This document shows positions 5,839 through 12,688 of a stretch of 12,688 nt of DNA, in pieces (the first letter of the stretch is position 1; each line of letters opens with the position of its first letter). Where the stretch lies: positions 3,444 to 16,131 of the forward strand of contig DIYV01000048.1 in NCBI GenBank assembly GCA_002429165.1, in the 5' to 3' direction. The notes below the pieces were generated by a model, which was given only the letters and a program-made list of their open reading frames with translations, did not search any database and was not told where the DNA came from. The DNA comes from Gallionella sp. UBA6045. Its GTDB lineage: Bacteria; Pseudomonadota; Gammaproteobacteria; Burkholderiales; Gallionellaceae. Both the position numbers and the translations under genes were made by a program.

Positions 5839-7017
5839 ATGAACATTAAAATTAAAACAGCCGTCACTGCTTTGGCGCTGGCAGCATCCTTTTCGGCTTT
5901 TGCTGCCGACCCGATCAAGATCGGTTTATCCGGCCCATACACCGGCGGTTCCAGCCCCATGGGTGTTTCGATGCGCGACGGCGTCAGGCTTGCCGCATCC
6001 GAGATCAATGCAAAGGGCGGAGTGCTTGGCCGCAAGATCCAGTTGATCGAGCGTGACGACCAGGCTGACAACGGACGCGGTGTGCAGGTGACACAGGAGC
6101 TGATCAACAAGGAAGGCGTCGTCGCTGCGATGGGCTTTATCAACACCGGTGTTTCGCTGGCAGCCCAGCGCTTTTATCAGGAAGCCAAGATTCCCGTGAT
6201 CAACAACGTGGCGACCGGATCGATCGTCACCAAGCAGTTCCTGCCGCCTGAGTTTCCTGACAACTACGTGTTCCGCACCTCGGCCAACGACACCATCCAG
6301 TCCGCAATGATCGTCGAGCAAGCCATCGATGTCCGCAAATTCAAGAAGGTTGCGATCCTGGCAGATTCGACCAACTACGGACAGCTTGGACGCGAAGACC
6401 TTGAAAAAGCGCTGGCAGCCAAGGGCATCAAGCCGGTCGCAGTGGAGAAATTCAACATCAAGGATGTGGACATGACCGCACAGTTGCTGAAATCCAAGGA
6501 AGCAGGTGCACAGGCTATCCTGACCTATGGCATCGGACCCGAGCTGGCCCAGATCGCCAACGGTATGGAGAAGCTGGGTTGGAAAGTGCCGATGATCGGA
6601 AGCTGGACGCTGTCGATGGGCAACTTCATCGACAATGCCGGCAAGAACGGCAATGGTGCGATGATGCCTGAAACCTTCATCCAGGAGCCCAACACTCCCA
6701 AGCGCAAGGAATTCATCGCGGCCTACCAGAAAGCTTACAAGGTTGATCGCATTCCTTCGCCGGTTTCGGCAGCACAGGGTTATGATTCGATGTACCTGCT
6801 GGCAGCCGCCATCAAACAGGCCGGCACTACCAATGGCGTGAAGGTCAGGGAAGCGCTGGAAAACCTGAAAGGGAAAGTCAACGGTGTCATTACCACTTAT
6901 GATCATCCCTACACACATGACAATCACGAAGCGATCAGCAGGAACATGGTGGTGATGGGTGAAGTCAAGGATGGCCGCGTGGTATACGCCAATAAAGCCG
7001 ACGAAAAAATGAAATGA
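5839..7017 (+). CDS. Periplasmic substrate-binding protein of a HAAT-family (Liv-type) ABC transporter
   Basis: The protein has 392 residues. The N-terminus (MNIKIKTAVTALALAASFSAFA) is a classic Sec signal peptide, cleaved near AFA|AD at residue 22. There is no lipobox, so the mature protein should be free in the periplasm. The body is a type I periplasmic-binding fold (Peripla_BP_6), opening with 'PIKIGLSGPYTGG' and 'GVRLAASEINAKGG'. Members bind branched-chain amino acids, urea, amides, aromatic acids or other carboxylates, so the family name does not fix the ligand. A GGAG site 6 nt before the ATG supports the start. The complete permease and ATPase set follows, so this is the ligand-recognition subunit of that importer. 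Given the linked kinase and TPP enzyme, an acid or sugar-acid ligand is plausible, but this is inference. Confidence 0.93.
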   Translation: MNIKIKTAVTALALAASFSAFAADPIKIGLSGPYTGGSSPMGVSMRDGVRLAASEINAKGGVLGRKIQLIERDDQADNGRGVQVTQELINKEGVVAAMGFINTGVSLAAQRFYQEAKIPVINNVATGSIVTKQFLPPEFPDNYVFRTSANDTIQSAMIVEQAIDVRKFKKVAILADSTNYGQLGREDLEKALAAKGIKPVAVEKFNIKDVDMTAQLLKSKEAGAQAILTYGIGPELAQIANGMEKLGWKVPMIGSWTLSMGNFIDNAGKNGNGAMMPETFIQEPNTPKRKEFIAAYQKAYKVDRIPSPVSAAQGYDSMYLLAAAIKQAGTTNGVKVREALENLKGKVNGVITTYDHPYTHDNHEAISRNMVVMGEVKDGRVVYANKADEKMK

Positions 7018-7039
7018 TTGCCGTTGTTGCGGTAATTTT
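7018..7039 (+). terminator. Weak hairpin with short T-run after the binding-protein gene
   Basis: TTGCCG (7018-7023) pairs with CGGTAA (7030-7035) through one G-U pair, around a TTGTTG loop, and is followed by TTTTG. It starts at the base after the stop codon. It is too weak to be a firm terminator but could add to partial termination together with the stronger hairpin downstream. Confidence 0.25.
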
Positions 7040-7049
7040 GTAATTCGCC

Positions 7050-7074
7050 ATTGGGCCGGGCAATCCGGCCCAAT
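7050..7074 (+). promoter_or_regulatory. Strong intergenic hairpin between binding-protein and permease genes
   Basis: ATTGGGCCGG (7050-7059) and CCGGCCCAAT (7065-7074) make a perfect 10-bp GC-rich stem with a GCAAT loop. No T-run follows, so it is not a typical terminator. Hairpins placed after binding-protein genes commonly protect the upstream message from 3' exonucleases, raising binding-protein levels above those of the membrane parts. That role is inferred here. Confidence 0.6.
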
Positions 7075-7097
7075 TAGCACACGTTGGAGCACTTCAG

Positions 7098-7970
7098 ATG
7101 GAAATATTCGCACAACTCGTTGTAAGCGGAATTGCGCTCGGCATGATTTACGCGCTGATAGCGTTTGGTTACCAACTAACTTTTGCCACATCAAGTACGC
7201 TGAACTTCGGTCAGGGTGAAGCCCTGATGCTGGGCTCGATGGTGGGACTCACGCTGGTGGGCCATATGAGCTACTGGCTGATGATTCCGCTGGTGCTTGT
7301 TTTTGGCGCATTGCAGGGCATTTTTGTCGAGCGTGTCGCCGTGTTGCCGGCGCTGAAGACAAAATCCGAATTCGGCTGGATCATGACCACGATTTCTCTG
7401 GCCATCATTTTCAAGAACGTCGCGGAAAATATCTGGGGTCGCGACGACCTTAGATTTCCTTCGCCGTTACCGATGGAGCCATTGCAGTTTTTCGGCATAA
7501 GAGTCCTGCCGATGGAAATCATGGTGGTGGTGGGCGCGCTGGCGATCATGCTGGCGGTGGAAATATTCAACCGCAAATCCATCTACGGCAAAGCCGTGAT
7601 GGCAACTTCCAATGACCGTGATGCCGCCGGTTTGATGGGTATCAATACCGGCCTGGTGATCACTTTTTCTTACGCGCTCAGTTCCATGACCGCCGGTTTT
7701 GCCGGCGTGCTGGTCGCGCCGCTGACGCTTACCGGCGCCACGATGGGCGTGGTGCTGGGACTGAAGGCCTTTTCCGTCGCGATCATCGGCGGCCTCAACA
7801 GCGGCATGGGTGTGATAGTCGGAGGACTGATCCTGGGCATCGCGGAGACCACCACGGGTTATTACATTTCTACCGGTTACAAGGATGTGCCCGGATTATT
7901 GTTGCTGCTGCTGGTCTTGACGATCAAGCCGGCCGGCATGTTCGGCAAGTCCGTCATCAAAAAGGTATAG
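7098..7970 (+). CDS. LivH-type permease of a HAAT-family ABC importer
   Basis: The protein has 290 residues, the usual LivH size, and is an inner-membrane protein with about eight hydrophobic helices. It opens with 'QLVVSGIALGMIYALIAFGY', typical of LivH N-termini, and the family signature 'STLNFGQGEALMLGSMVG' follows. Later it has 'GLKAFSVAIIGGLNSGMGVIVGGLILGIAE', which contains the coupling region to the ATPase. A GGAG site (7086-7089) lies 8 nt before the ATG. The next gene starts just 1 nt after the stop codon, so translation is probably coupled. It should pair with the LivM domain of that gene to form the channel. Substrate cannot be read from this subunit. Confidence 0.92.
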   Translation: MEIFAQLVVSGIALGMIYALIAFGYQLTFATSSTLNFGQGEALMLGSMVGLTLVGHMSYWLMIPLVLVFGALQGIFVERVAVLPALKTKSEFGWIMTTISLAIIFKNVAENIWGRDDLRFPSPLPMEPLQFFGIRVLPMEIMVVVGALAIMLAVEIFNRKSIYGKAVMATSNDRDAAGLMGINTGLVITFSYALSSMTAGFAGVLVAPLTLTGATMGVVLGLKAFSVAIIGGLNSGMGVIVGGLILGIAETTTGYYISTGYKDVPGLLLLLLVLTIKPAGMFGKSVIKKV

Positions 7971-7971
7971 C

Positions 7972-9915
7972 ATGAGTGCCACCAAAAAAATAGCCATTGT
8001 GCTGGCAATAGCCGTTGCTGCGTTGCTGCCCACTATCTGGCCTAATCCTTATTATGTGCACCTGATGGTGGTCATCGGCATCTATGCGATCCTGCTGCTC
8101 GGCCTCGATATCGTGGTGGGTTACGTGGGTGAAATCTCGCTCGGCCACGCCGCGCTGTTCGGCATCGGTTCTTATACGGTCGGGGTGCTCAATTTCCAGC
8201 TGGGGGTGCCTTTCCTGCTTGCGATACCGGCAAGCATCGCCGTCACGGCAATCTTTGGCGCGATACTCGCGCTGCCGGCATTGCGGGTGAACGGACCCTA
8301 TCTGGCGATGGTGACATTGGCATTCGGCACCATCATCCAGATTCTGATCAACGAGATGGATTTTCTCACCAACGGGCCGATGGGACTGTCGATACGCAAA
8401 CCGATATGGTTCGGTCACCAGGTCACTGGTGCCGACTATTACTACATCGTGCTGCTGGCATTGGTGCTGACCCTGTTTGTCGTGCAGCGCATACTCAAAT
8501 CCCACCTTGGCCGCGCTTTCGAAGCCCTGCACGACAGCCCGGTCGCATCGGACTGCATGGGCGTGAGCGTATATGGATACAAGGTCTACGCCTTTGTGCT
8601 GAGTGCCGGTATCGCGGGTCTGGCAGGCGGCCTGTATACCTATTCCGAGGAATACATCTCGCCCAATACCTACAACTTCGAGTTGACCATCCTGTTCCTG
8701 CTGGCGGTCATCATGGGCGGGCGCAAAACACGGGTGGGGCCGATCCTGGGGGCGATCATCATCGTGATGTTGCCGAATGTGCTTTCCGATATCGTGCTGT
8801 TCCGCAAGATCTCGGTCGGCATCGCTGTATTCACAACGTTGTACTCGGCATACGCCGTGACTGCCGGTCAGCGCACCATGAAACAGCTGGCGCTGCCGTT
8901 GCTGGTTACCATCGCGTTGGCGGTATCGGGTTATGTGATGGACAATATCACCGACCAGCGCCTGACGATATTCGGCGTGATGATCCTGTTCGTGGTGTAT
9001 TACCTGCCGAACGGCATTACAGGCTTCCTGCGCGGTATCGTACTGAAAGTCCGGCCGCAGTGGATACACCGCCATGAGCTGGTGCTCGATCACGGCGACA
9101 AGCAGCATATATGGTCGGTGCCGGATCATCCCGTTACCGCCAGGGGTTATCTGCTGGAAGCGCGCAACATCGTGATGCAGTTTGGCGGATTGAAGGCGCT
9201 GAACGAAGTCAACCTGGAAGTCAGAAAAGGCACTGTGCACGGTCTGATCGGCCCGAACGGTTCGGGCAAGAGCACCATGATGAACGTGCTCACCGGCATC
9301 TACAAACCGACCGCAGGCGAGATCGAGTTCAACGGCAAGATCATCACCGGCACAACGCCCTCATCCATTGCCGGCGAGGGCATCGCGCGCACCTTCCAGA
9401 ACGTGCAGTTGTTCGGCGAAATGACCGCGGTCGAAAACGTGCTGGTCGGCTTGCACCATACCTATCGCCATAGCCTGCTCGATGTCGTGTTCCATACTCC
9501 GCGCTGCCGCAGGGAGAAATATGCAGCGAGAATGCGTGCCGCGAGCCTGCTGAAGTTCGTCGGACTGGCAGACCTCGCCAACGAGGAAGCGCGCAACCTC
9601 CCGTACGGCAAGCAGCGCCTGCTGGAAATCGCCCGCGCGCTGGCGCTGAACCCCAGCCTGCTGCTGCTCGATGAGCCGGCCGCCGGCCTGACTGCCCCGG
9701 ACATCAAGGAACTGATAGGGATGATCAACAAGATCCGCGGCCATGGCATCACCGTGATCCTGATCGAGCACCATATGGACGTGGTCATGAGCATATGCGA
9801 CACCGTCACGGTGCTGGATTTCGGGCAGAAGATCGCTGAGGGCACGCCGGCAAGTGTTCAGTCCGATGCAAAAGTGATCGAGGCTTATCTTGGCGGCAGC
9901 ACTGCGGCGGCCTAA
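7972..9915 (+). CDS. Fused LivM permease and LivG ATPase of a HAAT-family ABC importer
   Basis: The protein has 647 residues. Residues 1-356 are a LivM-type inner-membrane domain ('GYVGEISLGHAALFGIGSY', 'PALRVNGPYLAMVTLAFGT'). A hydrophilic linker (357-393) leads to a LivG-type ATPase domain. Walker A is GPNGSGKST (427-435, K433). The LivG-type signature is LPYGKQR (543-549). Walker B is LLLLDEP with D567 and E568, and the H-loop is H600. All ATPase residues are intact. The LivM part is longer than usual: after 'MLPNVLSD' (266-273) about 55 residues with two extra hydrophobic stretches (280-298 and 306-323) intervene before the normal closing helix (331-346). An AAAGG site (7961-7965) lies 6 nt before the ATG. 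LivM-LivG fusions are known in betaproteobacteria. The fusion fixes permease and ATPase at equal amounts. Confidence 0.93.
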   Translation: MSATKKIAIVLAIAVAALLPTIWPNPYYVHLMVVIGIYAILLLGLDIVVGYVGEISLGHAALFGIGSYTVGVLNFQLGVPFLLAIPASIAVTAIFGAILALPALRVNGPYLAMVTLAFGTIIQILINEMDFLTNGPMGLSIRKPIWFGHQVTGADYYYIVLLALVLTLFVVQRILKSHLGRAFEALHDSPVASDCMGVSVYGYKVYAFVLSAGIAGLAGGLYTYSEEYISPNTYNFELTILFLLAVIMGGRKTRVGPILGAIIIVMLPNVLSDIVLFRKISVGIAVFTTLYSAYAVTAGQRTMKQLALPLLVTIALAVSGYVMDNITDQRLTIFGVMILFVVYYLPNGITGFLRGIVLKVRPQWIHRHELVLDHGDKQHIWSVPDHPVTARGYLLEARNIVMQFGGLKALNEVNLEVRKGTVHGLIGPNGSGKSTMMNVLTGIYKPTAGEIEFNGKIITGTTPSSIAGEGIARTFQNVQLFGEMTAVENVLVGLHHTYRHSLLDVVFHTPRCRREKYAARMRAASLLKFVGLADLANEEARNLPYGKQRLLEIARALALNPSLLLLDEPAAGLTAPDIKELIGMINKIRGHGITVILIEHHMDVVMSICDTVTVLDFGQKIAEGTPASVQSDAKVIEAYLGGSTAAA

Positions 9916-9936
9916 GAAACCGATGAGGAGATAGTA

Positions 9937-10659
9937 ATGTTACAGATTCAGAATTTGCATGCCGCATACGGCAAGGTGGAAGTGCTGCATGGTATTTCGA
10001 TAGATGTGCCGCAAGGCAAGGTCGTCACGCTGATCGGTTCCAATGGTGCGGGCAAGACCACGACCATGCGCGCGATCTCCGGCATGATCAAGCCGGCGAG
10101 CGGCAGCATCAGCCTTAACGGCAAGGACATCACCGGCATGAGTTCCAGCAGGATCGCACGCGCCGGCCTGGCACATTCCCCCGAAGGACGGCGCGTGTTC
10201 GCTACCCTGTCAGTGACCGATAACCTGTTGTTAGGCGCTTTCCCGCGCCTGACTTACGGGCGTGAGCGCGGCGACGTGCAGGGCGACATGGCGCGAGTAT
10301 TCGAGCTGTTCCCCCGCCTCAAGGAACGTGAATCCCAACAGGCGGGCACGCTGTCCGGCGGCGAGCAGCAAATGCTGGCGATGGGCCGCGCGCTGATGCT
10401 CAACCCCGATGTGTTGCTGCTGGATGAACCCTCGATGGGTCTGGCGCCGTTGCTGGTGGCGGAAGTATTTCGCATCATCCGCGAATTGAAGGCGCGCGGC
10501 ATCACCATGCTGCTGGTCGAGCAATTTGCCGCCGCGGCGCTGGAAGTCGCGGACTACGGTTATGTGCTGGAGAATGGCCGCATCTCGGTACACGGTCCGG
10601 CGGAGCAGCTGAAGAATGATCCGGCGGTAAAGGAAGCCTATCTGGGCGCAGCTCATTAA
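9937..10659 (+). CDS. LivF-type ATPase of a HAAT-family ABC importer
   Basis: The protein has 240 residues, standard for LivF. Walker A is GSNGAGKTT (34-42, K40). The ABC signature is LSGGEQQ (139-145). Walker B is LLLDEPSMGL with D163 and E164. The switch position reads 'LLVEQFA', with Gln instead of His, which is usual in LivF proteins. 'HSPEGRRVFATLSVTDNLLLGA' is also a strong LivF hallmark. A GAGGAG site (9925-9930) lies 6 nt before the ATG, and the gene starts 21 nt after the permease-ATPase fusion. It completes a cytoplasmic ATPase pair with the LivG domain, so the importer is complete. No intrinsic terminator is visible after the stop; the operon may end in the AT-rich gap or at the palindromic element downstream. 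Confidence 0.94.
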   Translation: MLQIQNLHAAYGKVEVLHGISIDVPQGKVVTLIGSNGAGKTTTMRAISGMIKPASGSISLNGKDITGMSSSRIARAGLAHSPEGRRVFATLSVTDNLLLGAFPRLTYGRERGDVQGDMARVFELFPRLKERESQQAGTLSGGEQQMLAMGRALMLNPDVLLLDEPSMGLAPLLVAEVFRIIRELKARGITMLLVEQFAAAALEVADYGYVLENGRISVHGPAEQLKNDPAVKEAYLGAAH

Positions 10660-10815
10660 GAGTGCATCCCTAAATCCAAACTCCGTTGCGATACGGCGTT
10701 GCTCACAAAATTTAAATGCTTGCATATATAAAATATGCTGCGCACTTGAATTTTCTTCGCGCATTGTCTCGCTTGGGATTTTGATTTTATAGAAGCACAC
10801 TTGATAGTTGCCACA
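10660..10815. other. AT-rich intergenic stretch without recognisable gene
   Basis: This stretch is visibly richer in A and T than the flanking genes. It holds the inverted repeat GCATAT-ATAAA-ATATGC (10722-10738), which could be an operator or a TATA-like promoter core. No -35 box at proper spacing is convincing. Reading frames here are short and lack ribosome sites, so I call none. Together with the element that follows it separates the ABC importer from the MFS gene. Confidence 0.5.
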
Positions 10816-10859
10816 GTAGGGTGCGCTGTGCGCACCATGGTGCGTAAAACGCACCCTAC
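10816..10859. repeat. REP-like palindromic element (two nested hairpins)
   Basis: GTAGGGTGCG (10816-10825) and CGCACCCTAC (10850-10859) are perfect 10-bp outer arms. Inside, the hexamer GGTGCG/CGCACC occurs four times in alternating orientation (10820, 10831, 10839, 10850). The middle pair forms the palindrome CGCACCATGGTGCG. The element can fold as one long interrupted stem or as two adjacent hairpins with CTGTG and TAAAA loops. This architecture is typical of REP/BIME elements mobilised by RAYT transposases. Only one copy is in the window, so repetition in the genome is inferred. Confidence 0.7.
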
Positions 10860-10893
10860 GAACTAAAGTACCCCCCAAAAAAATGAATTTGCC

Positions 10894-12216
10894 ATGACCA
10901 CACACATCCACCGCCGCATGCGCCGTTTACGCTGGACCAGCTATACGCTGGTGGTATTGTGTTACATATTGGCCTATTTTCATCGCATGGCACCGGCAGC
11001 GATCTCGACCGATCTGCAACGATCGTTCCACGCCAGTGGCGCTGAATTGGGCGCGTTGGCTGCCGCATATTTTTACACGTACACGGTGATGCAGATCCCG
11101 GTGGGTGTGATGGCCGATACGCTGGGCGTACGCAAGATCGTCGCCATCGGTGCGGCAATTGCCGGCGTGGGGTCGGTAGTATTTGGCATGGCCGATACGC
11201 TGGCCGTCGCCACCCTGGGCCGGGTGCTGGTCGGACTGGGTGTTTCCTCGATGTTCATCTCCCTGATGAAGCTGAATTCGGTGTGGTTTCACGACCGCCA
11301 TTTCGGCACCATAGGCGGCATGTCGCTGCTGCTGGGCAATATGGGATCGGTGCTGGCCGCCACACCGCTGGTTTGGGCGGTGACCTATACATCATGGCGC
11401 AATGTGTTTGTCGCGGTCGGGATATTTTCGCTGGTTCTGGCTGTGCTGACCTGGTTCCTGGTGCGCAGCCATCCCGGTGAAGCCGGGTTGCCCTCGATGC
11501 GCGAACTGGACGGGGAAGAGGCGCATCCGCTCCATAAAGGACACTGGTACGATGGCTTGCTCAAGGTGCTGAAAAACCGCGCCAGTTGGCCCGGTTTCTG
11601 GCCCAACCTTGGTGTCGGCGGCAGCCTGTTCGCGTTTGCCGGACTATGGGGAGTGCCCTACCTGCGCGATGTGTACGGCATGGAACGTACCGTTGCTGCC
11701 GACCACACCATGTTGTTGCTGTTCTCTTTCGCGATCGGCGCGCTGCTGATCGGCATGCTTTCCGACCGGTTGGGCAAACGCGTGCCTGTGATTGTCGGTG
11801 GCATTGCGGTTTACGTGCTGTGCTGGATACCGATCGTATTTGCATGGCACATGCCGGATACGCTAAGTTACTCGCTGTTTGCGTTGATGGGGCTCGGTGC
11901 GTCGGGGTTTACGCTGACCTGGGCCAGCGTCAAGGAGGTGAACCCGCCCGCGCTGTCCGGCATGGCAACCAGCGTCGTCAACACCGGCACCTTCCTCGGC
12001 GCCGCGGTGCTGCAGCCCTTGGTGGGCTGGGTCATGGATCAGGGTTGGGATGGCCGGATGTTGGCGGGAGCACGGGTATACTCGGAACAAAACTATCAGA
12101 TCGGCCTGGGCATCATGCTGGCCTTTGCGTTTGTTGGCCTGCTGGGCGCGCTGACTATCCGCGAAACCAATTGCCGTTACATCACCATTTCTGTACAGAC
12201 GCATTCAAAACATTAG
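10894..12216 (+). CDS. MFS transporter (organophosphate/anion-type, COG2271-like)
   Basis: The protein has 440 residues with about 12 predicted membrane helices. The MFS loop 2-3 motif is present as 'GVMADTLGVRK' (71-81), and its repeat between helices 8 and 9 is 'GMLSDRLGKR' (287-296). The opening 'YFHRMAPAAIS.DL' with 'AAYFYTYTVMQIPVG' resembles the sugar-phosphate/anion permease branch, which includes carriers for hexuronates, glycerol phosphate and small organic acids. The substrate is not assignable. No Shine-Dalgarno site precedes the ATG at 10894; the upstream bases are a C-run and an A-run. The Met at residue 9 (10918) also lacks one. The next gene's ribosome site overlaps this gene's stop codon, so the two are translationally coupled and probably serve one pathway. 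Confidence 0.88.
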   Translation: MTTHIHRRMRRLRWTSYTLVVLCYILAYFHRMAPAAISTDLQRSFHASGAELGALAAAYFYTYTVMQIPVGVMADTLGVRKIVAIGAAIAGVGSVVFGMADTLAVATLGRVLVGLGVSSMFISLMKLNSVWFHDRHFGTIGGMSLLLGNMGSVLAATPLVWAVTYTSWRNVFVAVGIFSLVLAVLTWFLVRSHPGEAGLPSMRELDGEEAHPLHKGHWYDGLLKVLKNRASWPGFWPNLGVGGSLFAFAGLWGVPYLRDVYGMERTVAADHTMLLLFSFAIGALLIGMLSDRLGKRVPVIVGGIAVYVLCWIPIVFAWHMPDTLSYSLFALMGLGASGFTLTWASVKEVNPPALSGMATSVVNTGTFLGAAVLQPLVGWVMDQGWDGRMLAGARVYSEQNYQIGLGIMLAFAFVGLLGALTIRETNCRYITISVQTHSKH

Positions 12217-12220
12217 GAGA
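12215..12220 (+). promoter_or_regulatory. Ribosome binding site overlapping the MFS stop codon
   Basis: AGGAGA at 12215-12220 shares two bases with the TAG stop (12214-12216) and lies at correct spacing before the ATG at 12226. This decides the start of the downstream dehydrogenase gene and implies translational coupling. Confidence 0.85.
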
Positions 12221-12225
12221 ACAAC

Positions 12226-12688
12226 ATGACTAAACCAACTCTGCAATTATGGATCAACGGTCAGCACACCGAAAGCCGCAGCAAGCGCCTGGCTGACGTG
12301 ACCAACCCGGCCACCGGTGCAGCAATCCGCCAGGTACCGCTGACCAGCCGCGAGGATGTGGACATTGCGGTTGCCGCCGCCAAGGCGGCCTTCCCGGCCT
12401 GGCGTGACACCACCCCGCTGCGCCGCAGCCGCATCCTGAACAAATTCCGCGAGCTGCTCGAAACGCACCGCCCCGAACTGGCGCAATTGGCGAGTGAAGA
12501 GCACGGCAAGACGCTGGAGGATGCTGCCGGATCGGTGCAGCGCGGCATCGAGGTGGTGGAGTTCGCCGTCGGCGCGCCGCACCTGCTCAAGGGCGAGCAT
12601 GCCGAGAATGTCGGCCGCGGCGTCGATTGTCATTCCATGCTGCAACCGATAGGCGTATGCGCGGGCATCACGCCGTTCAACTTCCCGG
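12226..12688 (+). CDS. mmsA: CoA-acylating (methyl)malonate-semialdehyde dehydrogenase, N-terminal 154 residues; truncated at right edge
   Basis: The frame is open from the ATG to the window end with no stop, so the gene continues outside. Full-length relatives have about 500 residues. The visible part matches the MmsA/IolA branch of the aldehyde dehydrogenase superfamily: 'LWINGQ' and 'VTNPATGA' near the start, 'EEHGKTLEDAAGSVQRGIEV' (90-109), 'EFAVGAPHLLKGE' and 'QPIGVCAGITPFNFP' at the end. MmsA enzymes oxidise malonate or methylmalonate semialdehyde with NAD+ and CoA, lose CO2 and give acetyl-CoA or propionyl-CoA. They act in valine, beta-alanine and inositol breakdown. The catalytic cysteine lies beyond the edge and cannot be checked. 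Tight coupling to the MFS gene suggests that the transporter brings in a precursor of a semialdehyde. The gene name is by family resemblance. Confidence 0.88.
   Translation, partial: MTKPTLQLWINGQHTESRSKRLADVTNPATGAAIRQVPLTSREDVDIAVAAAKAAFPAWRDTTPLRRSRILNKFRELLETHRPELAQLASEEHGKTLEDAAGSVQRGIEVVEFAVGAPHLLKGEHAENVGRGVDCHSMLQPIGVCAGITPFNFP

Noticed and set aside
5926..7194. 422-residue minus-strand open frame opposite the binding-protein gene
   Set aside because: It overlaps a well-supported secreted binding protein, crosses the intergenic hairpin, and has low-complexity His/Arg/Gln composition.
7957..9240. 427-residue minus-strand open frame opposite the LivM part of the fusion
   Set aside because: His/Gln/Arg-rich composition with no motifs, fully antisense to a conserved membrane domain.
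5839..10659. Naming the importer livKHMGF for leucine/isoleucine/valine
   Set aside because: The HAAT family covers many ligands and no residue I can read fixes branched-chain amino acids; the context favours an acid.
10656..10838. Small 60-residue minus-strand frame in the gap before the MFS gene
   Set aside because: No ribosome site, no conserved motif, and it overlaps the palindromic element.
11586..12233. 215-residue plus-strand open frame in another frame of the MFS gene that runs into the dehydrogenase start
   Set aside because: No ribosome site and Cys/Arg/His-rich; the MFS frame and the coupled dehydrogenase start explain the sequence.
1..12688. CRISPR arrays, tRNA or rRNA genes, integrases and insertion sequences
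   Set aside because: No regularly spaced repeats, no cloverleaf-like segments in the gaps, and no transposase or integrase motifs were seen on either strand.

Overview
The window is 12,688 bp of a Gram-negative chromosome with fairly high GC. Codon use and gene style (a permease-ATPase fusion in a Liv-type ABC transporter, an IclR regulator beside a GlcG/HbpS protein, MmsA) point to a betaproteobacterium. A Nitrosomonadales/Gallionellaceae-like or Burkholderiales-like host is my best guess, but no rRNA or other taxonomic marker is present. Ten protein genes are visible, two of them cut by the window edges. I see no tRNA, rRNA, CRISPR array, prophage or transposase. No intergenic stretch exceeds 300 bases; the longest is 234 bp (10660-10893).

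Layout. (1) 1-603, plus strand: the C-terminal third of an AMP-forming acyl-CoA synthetase, closest by eye to the oxalyl-CoA synthetase (AAE3/Pcs60) group. (2) 662-1887, minus strand: an iclR-type regulator followed by a GlcG/HbpS-family gene, converging on the synthetase gene. (3) 1888-2041: a compact divergent control region with overlapping promoter candidates, a tandem 14-bp repeat and several inverted repeats. (4) 2042-5696, plus strand: a 735-residue thiamine-diphosphate enzyme of the transketolase/phosphoketolase superfamily, an intrinsic terminator, then a DUF1537-family (four-carbon acid sugar kinase-like) gene. (5) 5839-10659, plus strand: a complete HAAT-family (Liv-type) ABC importer, made of a periplasmic binding protein, a LivH permease, a fused LivM-LivG protein and a LivF ATPase. 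(6) 10660-10893: an AT-rich gap carrying a REP-like palindromic element. (7) 10894-12688, plus strand: an MFS transporter tightly followed by the start of a CoA-acylating (methyl)malonate-semialdehyde dehydrogenase, cut by the right edge.

How it may work together (inference). The set reads as an uptake-and-catabolism island for an organic acid, probably a small hydroxy or sugar acid, with an IclR-type regulator as local switch. The binding protein and ABC system would import the substrate. The DUF1537 kinase would phosphorylate it. The divergent TPP enzyme, whose C-terminal half resembles phosphoketolase, would cleave or transfer a C2 unit. The acyl-CoA synthetase and the CoA-acylating dehydrogenase could pass products into central metabolism as CoA thioesters. 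No single known pathway I can name contains this exact combination. The pairing of a phosphoketolase-like enzyme with a DUF1537 kinase and a dedicated importer is the most promising lead for something undescribed.
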